Assembly (NCBI RefSeq): GCF_003688625.1
Contig: NZ_RCWY01000002.1
Span: 930,001 to 994,000 of the forward strand
DNA: 64,000 bases
Source of the DNA: Sphingomonas sp. PP-CE-3A-406
GTDB taxonomy: Bacteria; Pseudomonadota; Alphaproteobacteria; Sphingomonadales; Sphingomonadaceae
Direction of reading: 5' to 3'
This document shows positions 38,188 to 46,907 of this stretch, piece by piece. Under the pieces are notes generated by a model. That model was not told the origin of the DNA. It saw nothing but the letters and a program-made list of their open reading frames with translations, and searched no databases. The translations under genes and the position numbers were made by a program. Positions within the stretch are counted from its first letter, which is position 1; every line of letters begins with the position of its first letter.

Positions 38188-39383
38188 CGGACCGCAGCCA
38201 GGCGCCCCGACAACACGCGTTCGAACACTGCGACTGGGCAAAGCTCGCCGCCGCATCCGGGGACCCGCAGCGGCGCTACGGTCATCGCATGGCCGCCCGA
38301 TCGCAGCGCCTCGGGGGACTGCGTGCGGTAGGACACGCGGACGAACGCCCGCCCGCTCCGCGTCTCGCGGACCCGCTCGAACAGCAGCGCCCCACCCGGC
38401 GGCACGTCGTTGGTCGCATAGCCCAACGTGACGAGATCGACGTCGAGCGCCGCCGCCAGTGCGGTGACGTTGGTGTCGTGCCCCATCAGCACGTCGAGCT
38501 TGGGTCCGCGTTCGAGCGACTGCAACACGCGGCGGCCGAGCAGCGCCGCCTGATGCGCCGCCATGTACGGCGGCCGCGTGAAGACCGCAAACAACGCGGC
38601 GTGCAGCGCGCCCAGTCGCTTCAGCCCGGCGGCATCGACACGCCCCCAGCCGACATCGCGCGCGGGCAGACCCTCGACATATTGCAGCAGCAGGACCTGC
38701 GCGACGCCGGACGTGCCGCGGATCGGCCCCTCCAGCGTGATGCCGTGCCCGTCGTCCTCGCCCGACACGCGCGGCGGCCCGCCCGGTACGCAGCCGCTGC
38801 CGCAGCCGAGTACGCGGTCGAGCTCGGCGATCTCGCGTGCATGCCGCTCCATCAACGCGGTCATGCCGCCGGTGGAGCGCTCGATATCGGCGATCGCCGC
38901 CTTCGCATCGAACGCGGTCGCGTGCGCACGCAACGGCTCGAACATCGGGTCGACCGTCCCGACCGGGCGATGCTCGACCGCGATCGCGCAACCTGGCGCA
39001 AAGCCGCGCGCGTAATCCACGCCGCTGTCGATTGTCCGCTCCGAACTGTTGCTCGCGATCCGCAAGGCTCCCGCCGTCGGACAGCCCTGCGGATCGAGCA
39101 GGCCCTTCGCGGCGAGCCATTTGCGATCCTCGCCCGCGACGATCTCGAGCGCGCGCGCGCCGTGCGGGGTGACCCGGCTTTCGGCAACGCTCCATTGCGG
39201 CCAAGGCGTCGCGGTGCGCGTCCCGTCCGGCACTTCACCCGACAGCGGCGCGCGGATGCCGTGCCGCATGAGCAGCACCGCGCGCTCGGTGACGAAGGCC
39301 GGGCGCGCCGGCGATTGCGCCGTGCTGCCCGTGAGCGCGAACCCGGTGCCGAGCACCACGGCGAAGAGGGCCGAAAGCTTCAT
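38184..39383 (-). CDS. Histidine acid phosphatase (AppA phytase / glucose-1-phosphatase type)
   Basis: 399 residues with a signal peptide (MKLSALFAVVLGTGFALTGS, cleavage near TAQ), so periplasmic. Catalytic motif RHGIRAP (40-46) with nucleophile His41; the acid/base HD motif is LMGHDTNVTAL near residue 300. Several cysteine pairs suggest disulfides. AppA-like enzymes remove phosphate from phytate or other phosphomonoesters. It follows the PI-PLC gene with only one base between the PLC stop and this ATG (39383), so the two form one unit with the upstream TBDR. Confidence 0.92.
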   Translation of the reverse strand: MKLSALFAVVLGTGFALTGSTAQSPARPAFVTERAVLLMRHGIRAPLSGEVPDGTRTATPWPQWSVAESRVTPHGARALEIVAGEDRKWLAAKGLLDPQGCPTAGALRIASNSSERTIDSGVDYARGFAPGCAIAVEHRPVGTVDPMFEPLRAHATAFDAKAAIADIERSTGGMTALMERHAREIAELDRVLGCGSGCVPGGPPRVSGEDDGHGITLEGPIRGTSGVAQVLLLQYVEGLPARDVGWGRVDAAGLKRLGALHAALFAVFTRPPYMAAHQAALLGRRVLQSLERGPKLDVLMGHDTNVTALAAALDVDLVTLGYATNDVPPGGALLFERVRETRSGRAFVRVSYRTQSPEALRSGGHAMTVAPLRVPGCGGELCPVAVFERVLSGRLAAVR

Positions 39384-39384
39384 G

Positions 39385-40485
39385 TCAGGGCGCAACCTTG
39401 CACGGCGTGGTGACCAGTACCGGATTGCACCGCGCCATCGCGCCGCCGGGCAACGTCACCGCGAACTTCAGCCCCGCCGGATCGGGCGCGCCCGGATAAT
39501 AATCGGTGCTGACCGCCTGCGCGCCGCTGTCCGCCGCCGCCTTCGCCTTCGCCAGGTCGTGCGCCCGCGCCTCGACGGTGTTGGCGTCGGTCCGCGTCCG
39601 CACGATCACGCCCGCCTTGACCAGATCGCGGATCCGCGCGCCATCGACCAGCGGATCCTGGACGATCTGGATCGCGCTCTCGGGCTCGCCGTCGGGATAC
39701 CAGCCGAACATCGCCCGTCCGCGCAGCGAAGGATGGGCCGTCCGGTACGCATTCGATACCGCGGGCCGCACGTCGAACAGGATGTAGATCCGCCCCCGCG
39801 CAGCCTCCAGCGTCGGCCAGCCCTTGTCGTGCACCGCGCCCGCCAGCGTCGCCGCGTCACCGCGGACCTCGTCGGGCACGATCAGCCGCCGTCCCGGTAT
39901 CGCCTGGCGGATTTCGCGATCGAGCGAGTCGAGCAAAGTCGCGTCATCGAGCGGCAACGGCGCCGCCACCAGCGGCGACTGCGGCGTATCGGCGGCGTTG
40001 ATCGTGATCATGATCGGCAGGTGACGCGAATGCGCGCGCGACCACGCGGTCACCTCGCCGAGGCAGCGCTGCAGCGTCACGCAGGTCGAGATATAGTCGA
40101 TGTCGGGAACGTGAAACGACTTGTAGCCCGGCCGCAGCATCGCCGCGCGGTTGAACGCGGTCCTCTCGCCGGCTGCTTTGGCGATCTGCTCACCCTTGGG
40201 GTTCGCGTACCGGCCGCCCTGGGGATCGGCGAAGATGTCGATCTCGATCTGCCGCAGACCATGATCGAGCTGCGCGGACAACGGCAGGTGATAGTAATCG
40301 AGCGCCGCCGCGGTCTTCGGATCGCGCTGGCGCAACGCAGCCATCACCGCCGCCGGGATCTGCGCCTTGAAGCTGTTGTGCGACCCGACGACCTGGATGT
40401 CGTTCATCCGCAGCGGTTTAACGGTCTGCGCACCGACGCCGCTGGCGACGACGAGCGCGGCGAGCATGGCATGACGGGCGCGCAT
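39385..40485 (-). CDS. Calcium-dependent PI-PLC-like phosphodiesterase
   Basis: 366 residues, signal peptide 1-20 (ending VGAQ). The fold is recognised by VVGSHNSFKAQIP with catalytic His37, YYHLPLSAQLDHGLRQIEID, the second-His region FHVPDIDYISTC, GRIYILFDVRPAV and the C-terminal SGAQAVSTDYYPG. These are hallmarks of the bacterial phosphoinositide phospholipase C (Ca2+-dependent) family. It would cleave glycerophosphoinositides or similar phosphodiesters in the periplasm. The start ATG overlaps the TBDR stop (TGATG), giving coupled expression with TBDR and phosphatase. Confidence 0.9.
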   Translation of the reverse strand: MRARHAMLAALVVASGVGAQTVKPLRMNDIQVVGSHNSFKAQIPAAVMAALRQRDPKTAAALDYYHLPLSAQLDHGLRQIEIDIFADPQGGRYANPKGEQIAKAAGERTAFNRAAMLRPGYKSFHVPDIDYISTCVTLQRCLGEVTAWSRAHSRHLPIMITINAADTPQSPLVAAPLPLDDATLLDSLDREIRQAIPGRRLIVPDEVRGDAATLAGAVHDKGWPTLEAARGRIYILFDVRPAVSNAYRTAHPSLRGRAMFGWYPDGEPESAIQIVQDPLVDGARIRDLVKAGVIVRTRTDANTVEARAHDLAKAKAAADSGAQAVSTDYYPGAPDPAGLKFAVTLPGGAMARCNPVLVTTPCKVAP

Positions 40486-43169
40486 CAGAACTGCGCCCGC
40501 ACGCCGAACAGGATCGTCCGGCCCCAATAGTTGATCTCGCCGAAGCGGTTCTCGTCGTCGTTATACGTGTAGAGATGCGCGCCCGACAAGTTGATCCCCT
40601 CCAGACTGAACGTCACCGAGTCGCTCGCCTTGACCGAGATGTTGCCGTCGAGCGATCCGAACGGCGCGGTATAGACCGGCGCCTGCGTCGTGCTGCCGGT
40701 GCCCGACAGATAGCGGTCGCGCCAGACATAGGACAGCCGCGTCGACAACGGCCCCTTGTCGTAGAACCCGACGATGTTGAAGCTGTTCTTCGACAGTCCG
40801 ATCAGCTCGTCGCGGATCGGCCGCGCGCCCGCGGTGTAGCTCGCCTTGACCGAGGTGTGCGTATACGAGGTCTGCACGCCGAACCCGTCGAACGGCGCCG
40901 GCAGGAACGTGAAGACCTGGTTGTACGCCGCCTCGACGCCGTACACCTTGGCATCGCCGCCATTGACCTGCGTCGACAGCAGCACCGAGCCGCGGCCGGG
41001 GATGTCGATGTTCACGTTCTGCTGCGTGATGTAATCGTCCATCGCCTTGTAGAACACCGCACCGGTCAGTGATCCCGCACGGTTGAAATACCATTCGAGC
41101 GAGCCGTCGAACTGCGTGGCCAGGAACGGCACCAGCTGCGGATTGCCGCCGCTCGCGGTCGGCGCATCGGTCGAGACGGTGATCCGCGGCGCGCTGTCGG
41201 TGACGTTGGGCCGCGTCAGCACGCGGCTGGCGGCGAGACGACCGACCAGATCGTGCGTCAGTTCGGCGCGCAGGTTGAAGCTCGGCAGCCAGTTGTTGAA
41301 CGTCTTGGGAAAGCTCGCCGGGGTCGCGACGTTGCCCGTCGTCAACGTGCCGCTCGCGACCTGATCGGTATGGACATAGCGGATGCCGATATTGCCGGTG
41401 ACCGGCACCGCGCCGGCATCGAAGCCGTAATCGGCGCGCGCATAGGCGCCCAGCACCTTCTCGGTGACGACGAACGACGAGCGCAAATCGCCCGGGGTCA
41501 ACGCCGATGCCTGCACCGCCGGGGTGAAGAACGCGTCGAGATAGGCCTGCGTCACCGGCACCAGGAAATTGCGCGGCGTGTTGCCGGGGACGCCCTTGAG
41601 AAAATCGCCGTACGGCAATTGCTCGTACGCGCCCGTGCCGAGGCTCGACAGCGGGGTGTTGGGCGCCGGATTGACGATGAAGTCGCGCCGCGCATAGTCG
41701 CGCTTGCGCCAGTGATACTCGCCGCCCGCCGCCAGCTTGGTGATGAAGCCGTCGAAATCATGCGCGAGATCGGCGCGCGTAAAGAAATCCCAGTCCTTGC
41801 TGTTCTTCGGCGCGATATTGAACTGGTACAGCTGGTAGTTCGCGGGGTTGGTCGGATCGACCGGCGTGGTGAAGGTCGGGATCGCCTTGTAGCCGGCCGA
41901 CGCATCATAGGTCAGCGGCGCGAAGAACATCGCCCGGCTGCGCACCGTGCCCTCGTCGTAGTTCGGGTGATAGCTGTGTGCGCTCGACCAGTTGACCGCA
42001 CCCGAGGCGTGCCAGGCATCGGAGTACCAGGTCTGGCGCAGACCGATGTTGAGCAGGTCGTGCCGGTTGAGGCTGTATTCGCGCGACGCCATGAACCGCA
42101 CGTCGTTGATCGTCGCGGCGATCACCGTGTCGCCATCGAGCTTCACGCTGGACGGCACGATGACGGGTCGGTGCCCCGACACGCTGGAATCGTCAGGGTA
42201 CACGTCGAGACCGAACTCGTCATAGGCCACGTCGAGCCGCGTCGCGAGGACGTCGAACGTCGTCTCGAATTCCGCATTCGGCTTCCACTGCGCGGACAGC
42301 ATGCCCGAGATGCGCTTGCGATCCTCGGTCTCGATCGTCGGCCGGGTCCGCGTCGGCGTGTACAGCCCGGCAGGCAGCCCGCCCGATGCGGCCGACGTGA
42401 ACTTGTCCAGGTTCCAGCCGAAGTTGATGAAACGATCGTTGCGAACCGACTTCGCCCAATATTGCGCGCCCGCGAGGATACCGAACGTGCCGGCGGCATT
42501 CGCGAAGCTGGTGATCAGCGTCGCGTTCGGCTTCACCTTGTCGGTCTGGCTCGTATAGGTGCCGCGCAGATTGACCGTCGTCTTGGTGCCGACATCGAGC
42601 GGGTGGAACGTCTTCACGTCGATATTACCGCCCAGCGCGCCCTCGGTCATGTTCGCGGTCGGCGTCTTGACGACATCGATGCTCGAGGTGAATTCGGCGG
42701 GCAGCATCTCGAAGCGGAACTGGCGGCCATTGGCGCCGCCATTCTCGATCAGGTCGTTCAGCGCGACGGTGCTGCCGTTGAGCAACGTGCTCTGGAACTG
42801 AGGCCCGAGGCCACGGACGCTGACATACAGCCCCTCGCCGCGCGGCCGCGTGATCGTCACGCCCGGCACCAGCTGCAACGCCTCGGCGACGTTCTGCGTC
42901 GGGAACTTGCCGATGTCGGTCGAGCTGATCGAGTCGACGCCGTAATCGGCGCGGCGCTTGGTCTCGGTCGCCGCCTTCAGGCTGCGCGCATAGGTGCCGG
43001 TGACGACGATCTCACCCGCGTCGTCGCTGCCCGCGGTCGTGCCCGTCTGCGGATCGACCGCTGCCTGATCCTGCGTCGTCGCGGCTGATGTTTGCGCCTG
43101 TGCCGTAGCGGAACCCGCGACCAGGATGAGCGAAACCGATGCCCGAAGCAGGCCTTTGAAACTACGCAT
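40485..43169 (-). CDS. TonB-dependent receptor linked to PI-PLC and acid phosphatase
   Basis: 894 residues, complete. Signal peptide ending ATAQAQ, plug entry EIVVTGTYARSLKAATETKR (about 53-72), DIGKFPTQNVAEALQLVPGV, the RG motif VSVRGLGPQFQSTLLNG and EGALGGNIDVKT. The barrel ends in ILFGVRAQF with terminal Phe. The three-gene overlap with a PI-PLC-like enzyme and a histidine acid phosphatase suggests its cargo is an inositol phosphate, a glycerophosphoinositol or phosphate-bearing product; this is inference from context. A 226-bp gap separates it from the divergent DUF4139 genes. Confidence 0.94.
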   Translation of the reverse strand: MRSFKGLLRASVSLILVAGSATAQAQTSAATTQDQAAVDPQTGTTAGSDDAGEIVVTGTYARSLKAATETKRRADYGVDSISSTDIGKFPTQNVAEALQLVPGVTITRPRGEGLYVSVRGLGPQFQSTLLNGSTVALNDLIENGGANGRQFRFEMLPAEFTSSIDVVKTPTANMTEGALGGNIDVKTFHPLDVGTKTTVNLRGTYTSQTDKVKPNATLITSFANAAGTFGILAGAQYWAKSVRNDRFINFGWNLDKFTSAASGGLPAGLYTPTRTRPTIETEDRKRISGMLSAQWKPNAEFETTFDVLATRLDVAYDEFGLDVYPDDSSVSGHRPVIVPSSVKLDGDTVIAATINDVRFMASREYSLNRHDLLNIGLRQTWYSDAWHASGAVNWSSAHSYHPNYDEGTVRSRAMFFAPLTYDASAGYKAIPTFTTPVDPTNPANYQLYQFNIAPKNSKDWDFFTRADLAHDFDGFITKLAAGGEYHWRKRDYARRDFIVNPAPNTPLSSLGTGAYEQLPYGDFLKGVPGNTPRNFLVPVTQAYLDAFFTPAVQASALTPGDLRSSFVVTEKVLGAYARADYGFDAGAVPVTGNIGIRYVHTDQVASGTLTTGNVATPASFPKTFNNWLPSFNLRAELTHDLVGRLAASRVLTRPNVTDSAPRITVSTDAPTASGGNPQLVPFLATQFDGSLEWYFNRAGSLTGAVFYKAMDDYITQQNVNIDIPGRGSVLLSTQVNGGDAKVYGVEAAYNQVFTFLPAPFDGFGVQTSYTHTSVKASYTAGARPIRDELIGLSKNSFNIVGFYDKGPLSTRLSYVWRDRYLSGTGSTTQAPVYTAPFGSLDGNISVKASDSVTFSLEGINLSGAHLYTYNDDENRFGEINYWGRTILFGVRAQF

Positions 43170-43395
43170 TGAAATGACGTCCCCTGCGGCCAGTGTGCCA
43201 CCACCGGCGCCACTAGGTCCGTTCCGGGTCAGTTTCGCGAAGGCTTTGCTACAGTCTCGTTACGCACGGCAATGTTTCGCCCGATCGTACATATTATCCG
43301 GTCAAATCGCTGGACCGGTTTCGCGGTAATGGACAAAGCTATGCATTGTCGTCGTCCCGCCGCTCCGTCATGCTGCCGCCAAAGGGGACGATCAC

Positions 43396-44814
43396 ATGGT
43401 CACGGTACGCATCGCAGTCTTGTTGCTGGCTGTCTCGACGTCGGCGTCCGCGATCGCGCAATCCGATCCCCCGGTGCCGGCCAGCGGGTCTGCGCAAGGG
43501 GATGTGTCCGCGACGATCTACACGAACGATATCGCCCTCATCCAGGATATCCGGCGCCTCGATCTCCCCGCCGGTCGCACGCGCCAGTCCTTCCCCGACG
43601 TCAGCGCGACGATCCGCCCCGAAACGGTATCGCTGAGCGCGCCCGACACGACCGTCGTCGAACAGAATTTCGATTACGACCTGCTGACCCCGTCGAGCCT
43701 GATGGAAAAGGCGGTCGGCGAGACGATCACGCTCGTCCGGACCAATCCCGCGACCGGTGCCGAAACGCGCGAGCGGGCGAAGGTGCTGGCGGTCAACGGC
43801 GGCGTGGTGCTGCAGATCGCCGACCATATCGAAGTGCTGCGCGACGACGGCCTGCCGGTCCGCGCGATTTTCGACAAGATCCCGACGAATCTGCGCGCCC
43901 GGCCGACCCTGTCGGTGACGCTCGCGAGCACGCGCGCCGGGTCACGGCTGGCGACACTCTCGTACCTGACGCGCGGGCTCGGCTGGCAGGCGGACTATGT
44001 GACGCTGTTCGACGACAAGACCGGGACGATCGACGTGCAGGGATGGATCACGCTGCGCAACGCGACCGGCACCAGCTTCGACAGCGCGAAGACGCTACTC
44101 GTCGCGGGTGAGGTCGCCTCCGATGACGACAACCAGACCTTCCGCCCCAACCGCCGCTCTGCGCCGATGCGGCGCGCCGGCACCGAAAGCGCGAACCGCG
44201 AACAGCTCGGCGATTTCTACCTCTATCCGCTCAAGGAGCGCACCACGATCGCCGACAAGCAGACCAAGCAGGTCAGCTTTCTCGACGTCAAAGGCGCGAA
44301 GGCCAGCGCGGGCTACGAATATCGCAACGCCTGGCTCGGCACGCAGACCGAACCGCAAAGCGCGGGCAGCATGCTGCGGTTCGCCAATTCGGCCGCCGGC
44401 GGCCTCGGCGATGCGCTGCCCGCCGGGACGGTCCGCGTCTATGTCCGCGATCAGCGCGGCCAGCCGCAATTCACCGGCGAGAACCGCATCGAGCATACCC
44501 CGCAAGGCTCGGATATCAGCCTGCGTACCGGCGACGCGTTCGACGTGAAGGTGCTGCCGGTCGTGGAAGCGCATACCCGGTTGTCCGAAGATCACTGGCG
44601 CACGACGATGCGCTACACGCTCAGCAACGCGCGCGCGAAGCCGGTCGTGGTCGACCTGATCCAGGCCGGACTCGACTGGTCGTGGACCGATACGCGCGTT
44701 CGGGCCGAGAGCCAGAAGAGCGAGCGCCAGAATGCGGACAGCGCCCTCTGGCATGTGACGGTGCCCGCCAACGGAACTGCGGTCGTCACGGCCAGCTTCG
44801 ACACCCGCAACTGA
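43396..44814 (+). CDS. DUF4139 domain protein, first of a tandem pair
   Basis: 472 residues with a signal peptide (MVTVRIAVLLLAVSTSASAIA). An N-terminal part with VSATIYTNDIALIQDIRRLD is followed by the DUF4139 body: TRGLGWQADYVTLFDD, GWITLRNATGTSF, FYLYPLKERTTIADKQTKQV, and a C-terminal beta-sandwich ending HVTVPANGTAVVTASFDTRN. DUF4139 proteins are secreted or periplasmic proteins of unknown role, sometimes described as mucoidy-inhibitor A-like. AAAGGGG lies before ATG 43396. The stop overlaps the next ATG (TGATG). Confidence 0.88.
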   Translation: MVTVRIAVLLLAVSTSASAIAQSDPPVPASGSAQGDVSATIYTNDIALIQDIRRLDLPAGRTRQSFPDVSATIRPETVSLSAPDTTVVEQNFDYDLLTPSSLMEKAVGETITLVRTNPATGAETRERAKVLAVNGGVVLQIADHIEVLRDDGLPVRAIFDKIPTNLRARPTLSVTLASTRAGSRLATLSYLTRGLGWQADYVTLFDDKTGTIDVQGWITLRNATGTSFDSAKTLLVAGEVASDDDNQTFRPNRRSAPMRRAGTESANREQLGDFYLYPLKERTTIADKQTKQVSFLDVKGAKASAGYEYRNAWLGTQTEPQSAGSMLRFANSAAGGLGDALPAGTVRVYVRDQRGQPQFTGENRIEHTPQGSDISLRTGDAFDVKVLPVVEAHTRLSEDHWRTTMRYTLSNARAKPVVVDLIQAGLDWSWTDTRVRAESQKSERQNADSALWHVTVPANGTAVVTASFDTRN

Positions 44815-46346
44815 TGCGCAGTGTCGTCGCCCTGCTGGCGATGCTGGTCGGCGTTCCGGTCATGTCCGCCACGGCGCAAGCGGATAGACCAACCTCGAAG
44901 ACCGTCGCCGCGTCGCCCCCGCGGCACGTATCCGTCACGGTCTATCGCAACCCGCAGCGCGAGCGCGGTCAGGCACCAAATCTGCGGTATCTCGGCGGTT
45001 TCGCGGTGGTGACGGAGACCCGGACGATACGACTGCCGGCGGGCGAAGCGGTGGTGACGTTCGCAGGGGTCGCGGGCGGAATTATTCCCGCCAGCGCGAT
45101 CGTCACCGGACTGCCCGGCGGCACCGTCGAGAAGAACCGCGATGCGCGGCTGTTGTCGCCGGCCGCGCTGATCGACGGATCGCTCGGCCGCCACGTCACA
45201 CTGACCCGCACCTCGCGCGCGACCGGCGCGGTACGTAGCGAGGATGCGGTGATCGTCGCTGGCCCCGCAGGCGGGGTCGTCGTGCGGACCGCGCAAGGCG
45301 TCGAAGCACTCGGCTGTTCGGGTCTTCCCGAAAGACCGGTGTACGCGAAGATTCCAGCGGGTCTGTCGGCGCAACCCGTACTCAGCGTGACGACCCGCAC
45401 TCCGCGCGCGACGACCGCGACGGTCACCGTCTCGTATCTCGCGTCCGAGTTCGACTGGGCGGCGAGCTATGTCGCGACGATCGCCGCCGATGGTGGCACG
45501 CTCGATCTGTTCGCGTGGATGACGCTCGCCAACGGCAATGCGGAAAGCTTCGCGAACGCCGATGTCCAGGTCGTCGCGGGTCGCCTCGAACGCCGCGAGA
45601 TCCGCACGTACCGCGACGCCGTCGCGCGTCTGCGCCTGGAATGCTATCCGCTCGGCACCACGACATCGGATCTCGAGACCGTAGGCGCGCCCGAGCGCGA
45701 CGAGATCGTCGTGACCGGGTCGCTGATGGGAGCGCCGGTGATGATGAGAGCCGCACCAGCTCCGCCAGCACCGCCGCCGCCGCCGCCGCCGGAGGACCTC
45801 GGCGACCTGAAACTCTACCGCGTACCCGAGCCCGTCACGATCGCCGCGAACCAGATGAAACAGGTCGCCTTGCTGAGCCGAAATCGCGTGCCATTCGAGC
45901 GGCGCTATCGCAGCCGGGTGCAGCCCGGCCAGACGCTCGCGGCTACGCCGCTGCAGATCGAACTGCGCATGCAAAACGAAACGCGCGCCGGGCTTGGCCT
46001 GCCCCTCCCCGCCGGCTCGACCGCGTTATACGTCGAGCGTGACGGCGCGCGCGGGCTGATCGGGCTTGGTCGCGCCGCCGATACCCCCACCGGTCAGCGC
46101 TTCACGCTAGCGGCAGGCACGAGCCCGGGGGTCCTCGTGCGCCAGGTCGGTGACCGCACGGGCCACGCCGTCGTCACGCTCAGCAATGCCAACCCGTTCC
46201 CCGTCGCGGCGGAGATCGGTATTGGCGGTGCCGGACAGAAGGCGTTCGAAGCGCCGACCGCCGCGCTCCGCCGCGTCGACGGCGTCCAGACCTGGACAGC
46301 GACCGTGCCGGCGAACGGAACCGCGACCTTAGGCTATGGCTATTGA
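44814..46346 (+). CDS. DUF4139 domain protein with TBDR-like VVTG motif and polyproline run
   Basis: 510 residues, a paralogue of the preceding gene. Signal peptide about 1-22 (ending ATAQA). The core parallels gene 1: VSYLASEFDWAASYVATIAA, FAWMTLANGNAESFANADVQ, DLKLYRVPEPVTIAANQMKQ and TATVPANGTATLGYGY. Between the halves (about 292-325) there is an insert reading PERDEIVVTGSLMGAPVM, then an Ala/Pro stretch with eight consecutive prolines. EIVVTGS is the sequence that opens TonB-dependent receptor plugs. Its meaning here is unknown. ATG 44814 is coupled to the upstream stop. The 3' end overlaps the convergent pnuC-family gene by 18 bp. Confidence 0.88.
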   Translation: MRSVVALLAMLVGVPVMSATAQADRPTSKTVAASPPRHVSVTVYRNPQRERGQAPNLRYLGGFAVVTETRTIRLPAGEAVVTFAGVAGGIIPASAIVTGLPGGTVEKNRDARLLSPAALIDGSLGRHVTLTRTSRATGAVRSEDAVIVAGPAGGVVVRTAQGVEALGCSGLPERPVYAKIPAGLSAQPVLSVTTRTPRATTATVTVSYLASEFDWAASYVATIAADGGTLDLFAWMTLANGNAESFANADVQVVAGRLERREIRTYRDAVARLRLECYPLGTTTSDLETVGAPERDEIVVTGSLMGAPVMMRAAPAPPAPPPPPPPEDLGDLKLYRVPEPVTIAANQMKQVALLSRNRVPFERRYRSRVQPGQTLAATPLQIELRMQNETRAGLGLPLPAGSTALYVERDGARGLIGLGRAADTPTGQRFTLAAGTSPGVLVRQVGDRTGHAVVTLSNANPFPVAAEIGIGGAGQKAFEAPTAALRRVDGVQTWTATVPANGTATLGYGY

Positions 46347-46907
46347 GGCGTCCTTACGGCCCGCCACGCGCCAACGCCGATAGCCGACCACCGCCAGCAC
46401 GATCATCGCCGCGTACAGTCCCGCGGTCGGCAGCAATCCCTTGAACACGAACATCCCGACATAGAGGCTGTCGACCGCGATCCACAGCAGCCAGCTGGCG
46501 GCGTGGCGGCGTGCCGTCCAATATTGCGCGACCAGACTGAAGCTGGTCAGACCCGAATCCATCCAGGGCAGCGCCGCATCGGTATAGCGGCTCGTGAACC
46601 ACCCGATCGCGATCGCACCGACCGCGCCGGCCGCCAGCCCCGCGGCCAATCGCCCTGGACGTAGCGGCGCGACGACGACTTCGCCCGCATCGTCCTGACC
46701 CTTCGTCCAGGCGATCCAGCCATAGACGATGGCCAGGCCGAACAGCGCCTGGAGCACCATGTCGGCATACAGCCGGACGTCGAGGAACAGTTTGAAATAC
46801 AGCGCGCAGGCGACCAGGCTGACCGGCCAGCACAGCATCCGGCGTGTCGCGGTCAGCCAGATGCCCGCGAAGCTGACCACGACCGCGACGATCTCGAGCG
46901 CGGTCAT
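46329..46907 (-). CDS. PnuC-family transporter, probably thiamine (PnuT)
   Basis: 192 residues, about seven membrane helices. Family motifs: SFAGIWLTATRRMLCWPVSL, YADMVLQALFGLAIVYGWIAW (split over helices), QYWTARRHAASWLLWIAVDS and YVGMFVFKGLLPTAGLY. PnuC relatives carry nicotinamide riboside, riboflavin (PnuX) or thiamine (PnuT). As the last gene of a TPP-riboswitch unit it is most likely the inner-membrane thiamine carrier; transport is by facilitated diffusion with trapping by phosphorylation. The start ATG overlaps the kinase stop (ATGA). Confidence 0.9.
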   Translation of the reverse strand: MTALEIVAVVVSFAGIWLTATRRMLCWPVSLVACALYFKLFLDVRLYADMVLQALFGLAIVYGWIAWTKGQDDAGEVVVAPLRPGRLAAGLAAGAVGAIAIGWFTSRYTDAALPWMDSGLTSFSLVAQYWTARRHAASWLLWIAVDSLYVGMFVFKGLLPTAGLYAAMIVLAVVGYRRWRVAGRKDASIAIA

